DNA of 35,370 nt. It comes from Chloroflexota bacterium. Its GTDB lineage: Bacteria > Chloroflexota > UBA11872. Positions 1 to 7,978 of the stretch are shown here, in pieces; within the stretch, counting starts at the first letter, position 1, and each line of letters starts with the position of its first letter. A program made the position numbers and the translations under genes. The stretch is from positions 1 through 35,370 of the forward strand of contig JAPPKM010000079.1 of assembly GCA_028874315.1 (NCBI GenBank). The letters run 5' to 3'. The notes under the pieces were generated by a model. The model did not search any database. It was not told the DNA's origin and saw only the letters and a program-made list of their open reading frames with translations.

Positions 1-2
1 CC

Positions 3-1121
3 CTTACGTGGCGTCGCCTCCGGATATCCGGCGGGTCGGTTGCGATTCCCTCGCGCGCCGACCAGCCGGCTGGCGAACTGGACCAGGAATTGCGCCTGCT
101 GATGCGCGCGCTGGACCGGCAGCCGGAGGCGCCGCTGCTGGAAGTCGCTGCCTGGGACGCCGGTCTGGCCATCGCCGCAGCCGACGCCGGGTGGCCGGAC
201 GACGGCATGCTGGTTCCGCTGAACCTTGGAGCTGCCGAAAGTTGCCAGGCCGGAGCCGGTGCCTGGCCGGTGCTGCCGCCGGACGAGTTGCTGCCGGCGG
301 AGGCCAGGTTCGCGGTCGTCCGCGCTCCGCACTGGCTGGGTCGCGCCGGTGCTGAATGGGTGGTCCGCGCTGCGGCACGGGCGCTACCGCCGGGCGGGCT
401 GCTGGCCGTGCTGGGCGACCGCGCTCGCGGAATCGAGGCGCTCCGCCGTCGCCTGCCCCCGGTCGTCGGGCCAATCGTCGACCGCGCCGCCGGTGAGCAC
501 CGCCGGCTCTATGTGTTCGAGCGCCAGGTCGATGATCTTCCGCCCCAGCAGTTCGCATGGACCTCCACCCAGCAAATTGCCGGTAGGGAAGTCACCCTTG
601 GCCAGCATCCAACCCTGTTCTCTCCCACTCGAGTCGATCCGGCCACGGCGCTGCTGGCCGAGAATCTGCCGGACAAGGACGGCCGCTGGCTCGATCTCGG
701 CTGCGGATCAGGCCTCCTCACCGTCGCCGCCGCGCGACCGGACCGCGACCTGACCGCCCTGGACTGGAGCTACGCCGCCGTGGACACCACCCGCCGGACG
801 CTGGCGGCAAACGAAATCGAGGCGGACGTGCTTCTGGCCGACGGCGTGCCGCTCGGCGAGTCGCCCTTCGAAGTGATCCTCTGCTACCCGCCGTTCCACC
901 TGGGGCCGCGAGTCGACCACGGCCCGGCCGCCCGCCTCATCCGGGTCGCCCGCGACTGCCTGGCGCCGGACGGCGAACTACGCGTGGTTCTCACCAGCGC
1001 CCAGAGCCCCCGCGACCTGCTCCAGCCGAACTTTCGTGAGCTATCTCAGGTCGCCAGCGCCCATGGCGCCAGGGTCTTCAGCTGCCGTGCGCCAGCGTCC
1101 CCAAGGGGGCGGCATCGCTGA
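3..1121 (+). CDS. RsmC/RlmG-like class I methyltransferase (5' end uncertain)
   Basis: Predicted SAM-dependent methyltransferase of the 'methyltransferase small' (MTS) family, which methylates guanine N2 in rRNA. The C-terminal half carries the SAM-binding motif I (LDLGCGSGLLTVAAA), an acidic residue after the next strand (ALDWS) and a YPPFH motif that corresponds to the NPPF/NPPFH substrate-base motif of RsmC/RlmG; the first position is Y rather than the usual N. The N-terminal half is a degenerate Rossmann-like region, as in RsmC, where it is a duplicated non-catalytic domain. The frame is open to the window edge and has no ATG/GTG/TTG before the TTG at position 90, so the gene either starts there or upstream of the window; the plausible peptide before 90 (ADQPAGELDQE) favours upstream. 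It ends 6 bases from the convergent dehydrogenase. The family is fairly sure; the rRNA target is inference. Confidence 0.75.
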   Translation, partial: LTWRRLRISGGSVAIPSRADQPAGELDQELRLLMRALDRQPEAPLLEVAAWDAGLAIAAADAGWPDDGMLVPLNLGAAESCQAGAGAWPVLPPDELLPAEARFAVVRAPHWLGRAGAEWVVRAAARALPPGGLLAVLGDRARGIEALRRRLPPVVGPIVDRAAGEHRRLYVFERQVDDLPPQQFAWTSTQQIAGREVTLGQHPTLFSPTRVDPATALLAENLPDKDGRWLDLGCGSGLLTVAAARPDRDLTALDWSYAAVDTTRRTLAANEIEADVLLADGVPLGESPFEVILCYPPFHLGPRVDHGPAARLIRVARDCLAPDGELRVVLTSAQSPRDLLQPNFRELSQVASAHGARVFSCRAPASPRGRHR

Positions 1122-1127
1122 CCGGAG

Positions 1128-2165
1128 TCAGGACCGGAAGTCGAAGACCACCTTCGCGCCGGCGCCGGACTTGGCCGTCATAACCGCCTCGACCGCATCG
1201 TTCAAGTCGAACGTGTGCGTGATGATCGGCTCGACGTTGAGTTCGGGGATCAGATCCAGGGCTCGCTCGAAGGAATGCACGCGCGTGTTGCTGCCCACGA
1301 TCGTGCGTTCGCGCGCGAAAAAGTCGTAGAGCCGCAGTTCGAACTTCTCGGACGGATTGCCGACGCTGATCACCAGCACGGTGCCGGAGTCGCGCACGGT
1401 GTCCAGGCAGGCCTGGAAGGCTGGTCCGGCCCCGGCCGCCTCAATGGCCAGGTCCGCGCCAAAGCCCTGCGTCTGGCTGCGCGAGGCCTCCACGGGGTCA
1501 TCCCGCCTGGGGTCAAGCACGATGTCCGCCCCAAGTTTGGCCGCCAACTCGCGGCGGGTCGCGCCGGGTTCGCTCACGATGGTCTGTCCAGCACCCTGGT
1601 GCTTGGCCACCTGTAGGGCCAGCAGTCCGATCGGCCCGGCGCCGGCGATGAACACGGTATCGCCGGGATTCACCGTCACGCGGTCGAAGCCGCGCACCAC
1701 GCAAGCCAGCGGTTCCGCCAGGCTGGCGGTGCGCATGTCCGCCCCGGATTGCAGCGGCGTGAGGTGGTGGCGGCTGGCGATCACCACGTCCGACCACGCG
1801 CCCCAGGCCATCGGCATCCGGTTGGAGCAGAAGTTCAGCATCCCGCGATCGCATTCGGGGCAGTCCTCGCAGGAGTTGTTGGGCTCCACGGCCACGGCGT
1901 CGCCGGGCTTCAGGTCATGTACGGCCGGTCCCACCGCCTGCACCGTCGCGGTGAACTCGTGCCCGGGAATCCATGGATCGGATCGCTCGGGGAACCACGA
2001 ATCGAACTGCCAGCCGTCCCAGTAATGCAGGTCGGTTCCGCAGATGCCGGACACCGCGACCTGCAGCACCAGCTCGTCGGCCTCGGGCTCGCGGACGTCT
2101 CGCGACTCGATCCGCAGGTCGCCGGGTCCGTAGAGAACCGCCGCTCGCGTCTGCTTGGACTGCAT
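1128..2165 (-). CDS. Zinc-dependent alcohol/polyol dehydrogenase (MDR superfamily)
   Basis: Medium-chain zinc dehydrogenase of 345 residues, probably oxidising a sugar alcohol, threonine or a similar secondary alcohol with NAD(P). Visible features are the catalytic zinc ligands (CGTDLH near residue 40 and GHE near residue 70), the four-cysteine structural zinc lobe (CEDCPECDRGMLNFC) and the Rossmann glycine motif GAGPIGLLALQVA in the middle. I chose the ATG at 2165 because MQSKQTRAAVLYGPG is the usual beginning of the family; an upstream in-frame start at 2225 would add 20 unlikely residues. It is convergent with the methyltransferase gene. The annotation to threonine or sorbitol dehydrogenase cannot be settled from sequence alone. 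Confidence 0.88.
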   Translation of the reverse strand: MQSKQTRAAVLYGPGDLRIESRDVREPEADELVLQVAVSGICGTDLHYWDGWQFDSWFPERSDPWIPGHEFTATVQAVGPAVHDLKPGDAVAVEPNNSCEDCPECDRGMLNFCSNRMPMAWGAWSDVVIASRHHLTPLQSGADMRTASLAEPLACVVRGFDRVTVNPGDTVFIAGAGPIGLLALQVAKHQGAGQTIVSEPGATRRELAAKLGADIVLDPRRDDPVEASRSQTQGFGADLAIEAAGAGPAFQACLDTVRDSGTVLVISVGNPSEKFELRLYDFFARERTIVGSNTRVHSFERALDLIPELNVEPIITHTFDLNDAVEAVMTAKSGAGAKVVFDFRS

Positions 2166-2257
2166 ACCACCCCGGCTCCCCAAGCGGTCAATTGGCACGC
2201 TATCCGAGCAAGCGGTCGGATGCAACAGGCGCGCTGAGCCTTGCGGGGTGTTCGGCG

Positions 2258-2605
2258 CTACGACTCCGGATCATCCGCGGCGCGCATGCGCAGGCCGCGC
2301 CGCTTGCCGTGGAAGAGCAGCTTGTCTACCAGGATCTTCGGCCCCTTCACAACTAAAGTTGCGTTGGGCCAAAGGGCGCCCATCTCCCCGGCGAACTCGT
2401 TCATGAATGAGGGGCCGGCCAGCGCAACCGACGAGAGGTCGAGCACGACCTCTTGAGCATCGGGCTGGTAGTCGTGCCGAATGAACGCCGCAATCTCACG
2501 CGCCCGAGGGCGAGTGGCGAACGTGCGCCCAAACGCACCAAGCTCAACCGAAGCCTCAATCACTGTCGGATTCCCCTGCCGGGCGACGGACTGCTGCACA
2601 GTCAC
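2258..2605 (-). CDS. STAS-like domain protein (DUF4325 type)
   Basis: A 115-residue protein that looks like the DUF4325 'STAS-like' family: a TR motif near residue 32 (FATRPRAREI), a strand ending in LDLSSVALAGPSFMNEFAGEM, and a following strand-helix. The pattern 'acidic-hydrophobic-S-x-F-x-E' is the family hallmark. The start is a GTG, 4 bases after the stop of the upstream ATPase gene, with no clear ribosome binding site, so translation is probably coupled. In known STAS/ATPase pairs the STAS protein is the phosphorylatable partner of a kinase-like ATPase; here that role is inference. The gene is visibly less GC-rich than its neighbours. It has no recognised sigma factor or effector nearby. 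Confidence 0.72.
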   Translation of the reverse strand: MTVQQSVARQGNPTVIEASVELGAFGRTFATRPRAREIAAFIRHDYQPDAQEVVLDLSSVALAGPSFMNEFAGEMGALWPNATLVVKGPKILVDKLLFHGKRRGLRMRAADDPES

Positions 2606-2609
2606 CGAA

Positions 2610-3470
2610 TTACTGGCTCAATGGAAAGAGTAGCGAAACGAGAGTCCCCGGCCAAAACTTTCTAAGGGTACGCCCACCAGACCGCGATGGTGTCGCGACG
2701 ACACACCCGTCTCCGGACACAATCATCAGTCGCCGTCCTGAACCAGCCTTAGACAACTCGTGCGTCGTCGAGAGTCCGATGCCCCTCTGGGGATCATCCA
2801 GCCCGCTCACGCCCTCTTTCAATGCCTTCAGAACAGCTTCTCTGTCCGACGATAGGCTCGGATACCGTCGGCGAAGCGTTGCCAGTATCCCAACGCCTGC
2901 ATCCGCCACAGCGAAGTCGGCGATCCGTCTGCCTCTCGCAGACCATATCCACGCTAGGCAGAAAGCTCCGACATCTGACCCCGAATGCTCCACCGCGTTA
3001 ATGGCCGGTTCCCAGAATCCCTCGACGACCTCGTCCAAAAGAACGCTTGACCGGACACCGCCGGTGCGTTGAAACCCGTTGTACACCTCCTCGGCGAGAT
3101 CCTCTACCTCAGCAGTGTTGTCCACAGTGGTCATACTCAAGATTGCGTCATCCATCGCATAGCTGAAGCTTCCGGAACACTGCTTGCCTTCGAATCTAAT
3201 GCCGCGCAGGGACATGAGATTCCAGCAGAAACCGGAAACCATCTCCAAATGCTTGCAGCACGCAGGGTCGGCTGGCGGCGTGATCTGAACCTGATGACCA
3301 GCGTGCGCTGCGGCGCAGACATGAGTCGCAAGGGCGGCGAGCGCACCAGGCCGAATTGACCTGAGACCGCTGAGATCGAAGCAGACCTCGGCGTCCGGAC
3401 TCGCGGCCTGCGACTCGACAAACCTGGCGATGTCATTGACGTTCCGCTCCAGCACGATCCCGTTCATCAT
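2610..3470 (-). CDS. GHKL/HATPase_c ATP-binding protein with N-terminal STAS-like region
   Basis: A 286-residue protein with two parts. Residues 1-100 look like a degenerate STAS fold (CFDLSGLRSIRPGALAALATH). Residues about 150-286 form a histidine-kinase-like ATPase: N-box EPAINAVEHS, G1 box DAGVGI and G2 box RGIGLS, ending in a strand typical of GHKL folds. No phosphoacceptor His domain and no membrane segment are present, so it resembles the anti-sigma kinases (SpoIIAB/RsbW type) more than a sensor kinase. It is the first gene of a two-gene unit with the STAS-like protein downstream. ATG codons at 3470 and 3467 are both possible; neither has a good ribosome binding site. Base composition is lower in GC than the flanks, suggesting transfer. 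Confidence 0.75.
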   Translation of the reverse strand: MMNGIVLERNVNDIARFVESQAASPDAEVCFDLSGLRSIRPGALAALATHVCAAAHAGHQVQITPPADPACCKHLEMVSGFCWNLMSLRGIRFEGKQCSGSFSYAMDDAILSMTTVDNTAEVEDLAEEVYNGFQRTGGVRSSVLLDEVVEGFWEPAINAVEHSGSDVGAFCLAWIWSARGRRIADFAVADAGVGILATLRRRYPSLSSDREAVLKALKEGVSGLDDPQRGIGLSTTHELSKAGSGRRLMIVSGDGCVVATPSRSGGRTLRKFWPGTLVSLLFPLSQ

Positions 3471-3576
3471 GGAAAACAGATGTATGCGCGACTAGTAGCG
3501 CTTCGTTTAGCACATTGGACGTGTCTATCAAAGGCTGCCTTACTGAGATTCATGGAATCGATCGGGCCTCTGCTCC

Positions 3577-3590
3577 CGAACACATGCTGG
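3577..3590 (+). promoter_or_regulatory. Candidate LexA/SOS box upstream of recA
   Basis: The 14-base site CGAACACATGCTGG matches the Gram-positive-type LexA consensus CGAACRNRYGTTYG at 12 of 14 positions: the left half and the four-base centre are perfect, the right half has two mismatches. It lies 126 bases before the preferred recA ATG, where an SOS operator would be expected. The consensus used by this organism's LexA is unknown, so this is suggestive only. Confidence 0.4.
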
Positions 3591-3702
3591 GCTTGAGCCT
3601 TCCTAGTGCCCACCGACAGGAAGAAGCGGCGCCCCTTCCGATACCATGAAGTCCACGAGCGTGCGCCGGCCGCGCGGCGCCAGGGCTGATGGGATCAGGC
3701 GC

Positions 3703-4746
3703 ATGGCGAATGACCAGGCAAAGGCGATCGACTCGGCGATTCAGCAGATCGAACGCAAGTTCGGCACCGGTTCGGTCATGCGCATGGGAGCCATGCAGGC
3801 CGACGCCGTGCCGGCCGTTTCCACCGGCTCGCTGTCGTTGGATGTGGCCCTGGGCGTGGGCGGATTGCCCCGGGGTCGCGTGGTTGAGGTCTTCGGGCCG
3901 GAAGCCTCTGGCAAGACCACCCTGGCGCTCCACGTCGTGGCCGAGGTGCAGAAGGCGGGAGGCGCCGCCGTCTACGTGGACGTGGAGCACGCCATGGACC
4001 CCACCTACGCCGAAGCCCTGGGCGTGGACGTGGGCGAGTTGATCGTCTCGCAGCCCAACGCCGGCGAAGAGGCCCTGGAGATCACCGACGTTTTCGTCCG
4101 CAGCAATGCCGTGGACCTGGTCGTGGTCGATTCGGTGGCCGCGCTGGTCCCGCGAGCCGAGATCGACGGCGACATGGGCGACACGCAGGTCGGTCTGCAG
4201 GCGCGGCTGATGTCGCAGGCCATGCGCAAGCTGACCGCCAATATCAGCCGCTCGCGCACCATCGTCATCTTCATCAACCAGTTGCGCGAGAAGATTGGCG
4301 TGATGTTCGGCAACCCGGAAACCACGCCCGGCGGCCGCGCGCTGAAGTTCTACTCCTCGGTCCGCCTCGATATCCGGCGTATCGGACAGATCAAGAAGGG
4401 CACCGATGTGATCGGCGCGCGCACCCGCGTGCGGGTCGTCAAGAACAAGGTCGCGCCGCCGTTCCGGTTCTGCGAGTTCGACATGATGTTCGGCCAGGGC
4501 ATTTCCTGGGAGGGCGACCTGCTGACCCTGGGCGTTGACCACGGCGTGCTCACCAAGAGCGGCGCGCACTACAGCTACGACAGCACCCGGCTGGGCATGG
4601 GACGCGAAAATGCCAAGGCCTTCTTGCGCGAGCACGCGGACATCGCCCAGGAGATCAACGCGGAACTGCGCGAGATGCTGCTCGCACGTCCCGCCGGGGC
4701 CGAGGCGAACGGCAGCGGGAACGCTCGGGCGGCCGTTGCGACGTAG
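3703..4746 (+). CDS. recA: Recombinase RecA
   Basis: RecA forms ATP-dependent filaments on single-stranded DNA, drives strand exchange and triggers LexA cleavage. The 347-residue protein has the Walker A motif GPEASGKTT from residue 65, the catalytic region [15 protein letters not shown], Walker [13 protein letters not shown] around residue 140, and the L2/ATP-cap segment [23 protein letters not shown], all near-canonical, and no intein. I chose the ATG at 3703 ([17 protein letters not shown]), which matches the family N-terminus; an in-frame ATG at 3646 would add 19 basic residues. No recX follows; the next gene is a universal stress protein 15 bases on. A candidate SOS box lies upstream. 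Confidence 0.97.
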   Translation: MANDQAKAIDSAIQQIERKFGTGSVMRMGAMQADAVPAVSTGSLSLDVALGVGGLPRGRVVEVFGPEASGKTTLALHVVAEVQKAGGAAVYVDVEHAMDPTYAEALGVDVGELIVSQPNAGEEALEITDVFVRSNAVDLVVVDSVAALVPRAEIDGDMGDTQVGLQARLMSQAMRKLTANISRSRTIVIFINQLREKIGVMFGNPETTPGGRALKFYSSVRLDIRRIGQIKKGTDVIGARTRVRVVKNKVAPPFRFCEFDMMFGQGISWEGDLLTLGVDHGVLTKSGAHYSYDSTRLGMGRENAKAFLREHADIAQEINAELREMLLARPAGAEANGSGNARAAVAT

Positions 4747-4761
4747 CCGTATTCGCACGGC

Positions 4762-5196
4762 ATGGCGTACCAACCCGAGCGTCCTGTAATTGCCGCCGTC
4801 AGCGGCCAGCACATGGACGAGGCGGTGGTCACCACCGCGGCCCTTCTGGCACGCGCCCATGACACCTCGGTCCTGCTGCTGCACGTGATCGAAGTCAGCC
4901 ACCGACTGCCGGTGAACGTCTCCAGCGACGAGATGCTGGGTCAGGCCGAGTCGGTTCTTGAAGACGCCAGGAGCTTGCTGCCGTCCAACGGTGCGTCGGT
5001 GCGTACCGAAATCAAGCAGGCACGTTCCGCGTTCAGCGCGATCGTCGAGACCAGCCTTGCCGAGGAGGCCGACACGATTGTTGTGGGCGCGCACCGCTTC
5101 CTGGGCGAACACGACTGCGACCTGGGCCGCACCGCCACCCACGTGCTCCGCCACGCCCTCACGCCGGTCGTCGTGTGCTACGACCCGATACGCTGA
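4762..5196 (+). CDS. Universal stress protein (UspA family)
   Basis: A single-domain, 144-residue cytoplasmic UspA-fold protein. It starts with a hydrophobic strand (VIAAVSG), has the second strand TSVLLLHVIEV, and ends with the family's last strands IVVGAHR...LGRTATHVLRHALTPVVV. The ATP-binding signature is only partly kept: the G-x2-G element reads GAHR, while the LGRTATHVL element resembles the usual GS-x-x-x-VL. ATP binding is therefore uncertain. It sits between recA (15 bases upstream) and the PRPP synthetase, and is probably co-transcribed with them. The specific role is unknown. Confidence 0.85.
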   Translation: MAYQPERPVIAAVSGQHMDEAVVTTAALLARAHDTSVLLLHVIEVSHRLPVNVSSDEMLGQAESVLEDARSLLPSNGASVRTEIKQARSAFSAIVETSLAEEADTIVVGAHRFLGEHDCDLGRTATHVLRHALTPVVVCYDPIR

Positions 5197-5229
5197 TCCG
5201 TGGCGCTGCTGCGCGGGAAGGGAATCGGT

Positions 5230-6186
5230 ATGTCCGATGACGGACTGATGGTTTTTGGCTGCCGCGGACATCCCGTGCTGACCAACGGCATCTGCCGCGA
5301 ACTGGGCTGCAATCCCGGCGAAATCGAGATTTTCGAGTACGGCAACGACAACACGTTTGTTCGAGTGATGGAAAACGTGCGCGAAGCCGACGTATTCGTC
5401 GTGCAGACGTCGCGTCGTCCGGTCAATCACTCGGTGATGGAGCTCTTCATCACCATCGACGCCATGCGCCGCGCCTCGGCCGCGCGCGTGACGGCGGTGC
5501 TGCCGTACTTCCCCTACATGCGGTCCGACAAGAAGGATCAGCCGCGCGTGCCGATTACCGCTCGGCTGGTGGCGGACCTGTTGGCCACGGCCGGGGCCGA
5601 CCGCGTGCTGACGCTGGACCTGCACGCCGACCAGATCGGCGGCTTTTTCAGCATGCCCAGCGATCACCTGACAGGCATGCCGCTGCTCACGGACTACTTC
5701 GCAGGGCTCGAGATCGACGACCTGGTCGTGGTGGGCGACACCGGTCGCATCAAGGCGGCCAGCGAGTGCGCCCGGCGCTTGCGCACCCAGCTGGCGGTGC
5801 TGGATAAGTTTCGTGACCCCATTACGTCCGACGTCACGATTCGCGGCCTGGCAGGTGACGTACGCGGCCGCACCGTGCTTTACGTCGAAGACGAGGTCGT
5901 GACCGGCCAGTCCATCCGGGAAGGTCTGCGCGAAGTCTTGCGCCACAAGCCACGGGCCATTTACGCGGCCTGCGTCCATCCTGTGTTTGTGGACCAGGCG
6001 TACGAACTCATCGAAGACTCGCCCGTGGAAGAGATGGTCGTCACGGACAGCGTGCCGCTGAATCCGGACCTGCCGAGCGGCAAGATTCACGTGATATCGG
6101 TGGCGCCCATGCTGGCGGAAGCCATCCGCCGCATCCACACCGGCGAGTCTGTAAGTGCTCTCTTCACCGAGGCCGCGCTTCACTGA
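5230..6186 (+). CDS. prs: Ribose-phosphate pyrophosphokinase (PRPP synthetase)
   Basis: Makes 5-phosphoribosyl diphosphate from ribose 5-phosphate and ATP, the entry point to purine, pyrimidine, histidine and NAD synthesis. The 318-residue protein has the family flexible loop RSDKKDQPRVPITARLVADLL from residue 98 and the PRPP synthetase signature LTLDLHADQIGGFF near residue 129. Two elements differ from the usual form: the PRPP-binding loop reads VEDEVVTGQSI (residues 219-229) where VDDxIDTGGT is typical, and the segment normally reading SPDVGGVKRA is GDTGRIKAA. I chose the ATG at 5230, preceded by GGGAAGGGA, over an upstream start at 5200. Its stop overlaps the next start by one base (TGATG). 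A second, canonical Prs elsewhere in the genome is possible. Confidence 0.88.
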   Translation: MSDDGLMVFGCRGHPVLTNGICRELGCNPGEIEIFEYGNDNTFVRVMENVREADVFVVQTSRRPVNHSVMELFITIDAMRRASAARVTAVLPYFPYMRSDKKDQPRVPITARLVADLLATAGADRVLTLDLHADQIGGFFSMPSDHLTGMPLLTDYFAGLEIDDLVVVGDTGRIKAASECARRLRTQLAVLDKFRDPITSDVTIRGLAGDVRGRTVLYVEDEVVTGQSIREGLREVLRHKPRAIYAACVHPVFVDQAYELIEDSPVEEMVVTDSVPLNPDLPSGKIHVISVAPMLAEAIRRIHTGESVSALFTEAALH

Positions 6187-7874
6187 TGTCGGACCTGCGC
6201 ACCCGGCTCACCATCGAGAAGTCCGAGGCTCGCGGTCGTCGCGGCATGGTGGCCACCAAGCACGAGGCCGCCAGCGCCGTTGGCGTGGACGTGCTGGCTG
6301 CTGGCGGATCAGCCGTGGATGCAGCGGTGGCGGCTGCCCTCGCCGTGGGTGTGGTCGAACCCTGGAGCAGCGGCATCGGCGGCGGCGGGTACGCCGTGGT
6401 TAGCGGTCCCTATCTGGCCGAAGTCGTGGCCTTCCCCATGCGCTCCGGATCGGGCGCAACCCCGGACCGCTATCCGCGCGACGGACGCTCCAACGTCAGC
6501 GCCTTCCTCTGGGAGGGCGTAGTCGACGACGCCAACATCCACGGCTACCGGGCGATGGGCGTGCCTGGCGCCGTGGCCGGTCTGGGCCTGCTGCATGAGC
6601 GGCACGGCCGCCTGCCCTGGCGCGACCTGGTGCTCCCTGCCGTTGAACTGGCTCGTGAGGGCTTTGAACTCAGCTGGTTTGACTTGATGTACATGGAGGG
6701 CACCGCGGCCGCCGCCCGGCGTCACCCCGAACTCCAGCGGAACTTTTATCCCAACGGCGAGGCGCCCCAGTCCGATCACATGGAGAGAATCCGAATTACC
6801 CAGCCGGAGCTGGCCGCGACGCTGGAGGTGCTGGCGACGGACGGCGTGGAGGCCTTCTACCGGGGCGATATTGCGGCCGCCATTGCCGAAGCCTGCGCCG
6901 CCAACGACGGCGTCATCGAGCGCGCCGACCTGGCCGCGTACCGGGCCAGCGTCTCACCGCCCCTGACAACCACCTACCGCGGCGCCGAGGTGCTGACGCC
7001 CGGACCTGGCTGCGCCGGACCAACCACCGTCGAGACGCTCAACATCTACGAACGCGCGGCGTCGGCCGGAATGGCGCACGACGACGTGGAGCGCCTGCAC
7101 GCCTACCTCTGGTCGTCCAGGCTGGCATTCGCCGACCGCTTCCACTTCATGACCGATCCCGAGCGAGCCGACGCCCCCTGGGACGCGCTGGCCTCCAAGG
7201 ACTACGCCGCCACGCGCGCGGCCCAAATCGATACCGAAGCACCGCCGCCCATCCCCGACGCCGGCGACGCCTGGGCCTACCTGGATCCGGCCCGCGCGCT
7301 CGAGCGCCAGAAGTCGGAGACCTCCACCACGCACCTCTGCACCGCCGACGCCGACGGCATGCTGGTGTCGCTCACCAACACCCTTGGCGGCGCCTGGGGG
7401 TCGGAGGTCGTGCCGGGCGAGACCGGCATCGCCTGGAACAACGGGATGTTCTGGTTCGATCCGGTGCCGGGTCGCCCCAACTCGGTCGCGCCCAACCGCA
7501 CCGGCCTCAACAACATGACACCCACAATCGTGCGCGCGCCGGACGGCCGCACGCTGGCCGTGGGCGCCTCCGGCGGGCGCCGCATCACCAACTGCCTCAC
7601 GCAACTTATCGCGCACGTGTTTGACTTCGGCATGGGCGCCCAGGACGCGGTGGCCGCGCCGCGCCTGGATGCCAGCACCCCCTGGGTGACGGTTGATCCG
7701 CGTTTCGGCGACGAGACCATCGCCACCCTGCGGTCGCGCGGCTGGGACGTTCGCGTTCCGATCTATCCCGGCCGCACCGCCTTCGCCAGCCCCGCCATCA
7801 TCCTGCGCGACGCCGACGGCGGCCTCGGCGCCGGCGTGGACGTCTTCCACAGCGCATCCGCACAGGGGCTCTGA
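6186..7874 (+). CDS. ggt: Gamma-glutamyltransferase family protein
   Basis: An Ntn-hydrolase that transfers or hydrolyses gamma-glutamyl groups, for example of glutathione. The 562-residue length fits. The N-terminal part has MVATKHEAASAVGVDVLAAGGSAVDAAVAAALAVGVVEP and the GIGGGGYAVV loop. The self-processing site is kept: Thr381 in STTHLCTADADG would become the nucleophile at the start of the small subunit. Further on are NNMTPTIV and the GGRRI loop. There is no signal peptide, unlike the periplasmic enzymes, so it probably acts in the cytoplasm; the substrate could be a gamma-glutamyl or acylated compound. The start overlaps the prs stop by one base, suggesting translational coupling. Confidence 0.92.
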   Translation: MSDLRTRLTIEKSEARGRRGMVATKHEAASAVGVDVLAAGGSAVDAAVAAALAVGVVEPWSSGIGGGGYAVVSGPYLAEVVAFPMRSGSGATPDRYPRDGRSNVSAFLWEGVVDDANIHGYRAMGVPGAVAGLGLLHERHGRLPWRDLVLPAVELAREGFELSWFDLMYMEGTAAAARRHPELQRNFYPNGEAPQSDHMERIRITQPELAATLEVLATDGVEAFYRGDIAAAIAEACAANDGVIERADLAAYRASVSPPLTTTYRGAEVLTPGPGCAGPTTVETLNIYERAASAGMAHDDVERLHAYLWSSRLAFADRFHFMTDPERADAPWDALASKDYAATRAAQIDTEAPPPIPDAGDAWAYLDPARALERQKSETSTTHLCTADADGMLVSLTNTLGGAWGSEVVPGETGIAWNNGMFWFDPVPGRPNSVAPNRTGLNNMTPTIVRAPDGRTLAVGASGGRRITNCLTQLIAHVFDFGMGAQDAVAAPRLDASTPWVTVDPRFGDETIATLRSRGWDVRVPIYPGRTAFASPAIILRDADGGLGAGVDVFHSASAQGL

Positions 7875-7978
7875 GACCACGTCAAACCGGCACGGTCGGC
7901 GGCTGTGTTCGAATACTTCCCGATGAGCCGACTCGCTCGCCGTACTGTTAAGCCGATGACTCGGATCTCTGAATACGT

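Noticed and set aside
8..355. Plus-strand frame of 115 codons at the left edge
   Set aside because: Overlaps the methyltransferase in another frame and is Arg/Gly-rich without any pattern.
3550..6183. Long minus-strand open frame of 877 codons across recA, usp and prs
   Set aside because: It is antisense to three strongly recognised genes, is rich in His/Arg/Val/Gln and has no domain pattern; it is a GC-rich shadow frame.
7900..7925. GTTCGAATAC resembling a tRNA T-loop
   Set aside because: There is no acceptor stem, D-arm or anticodon arm in the 104-base gap between genes.
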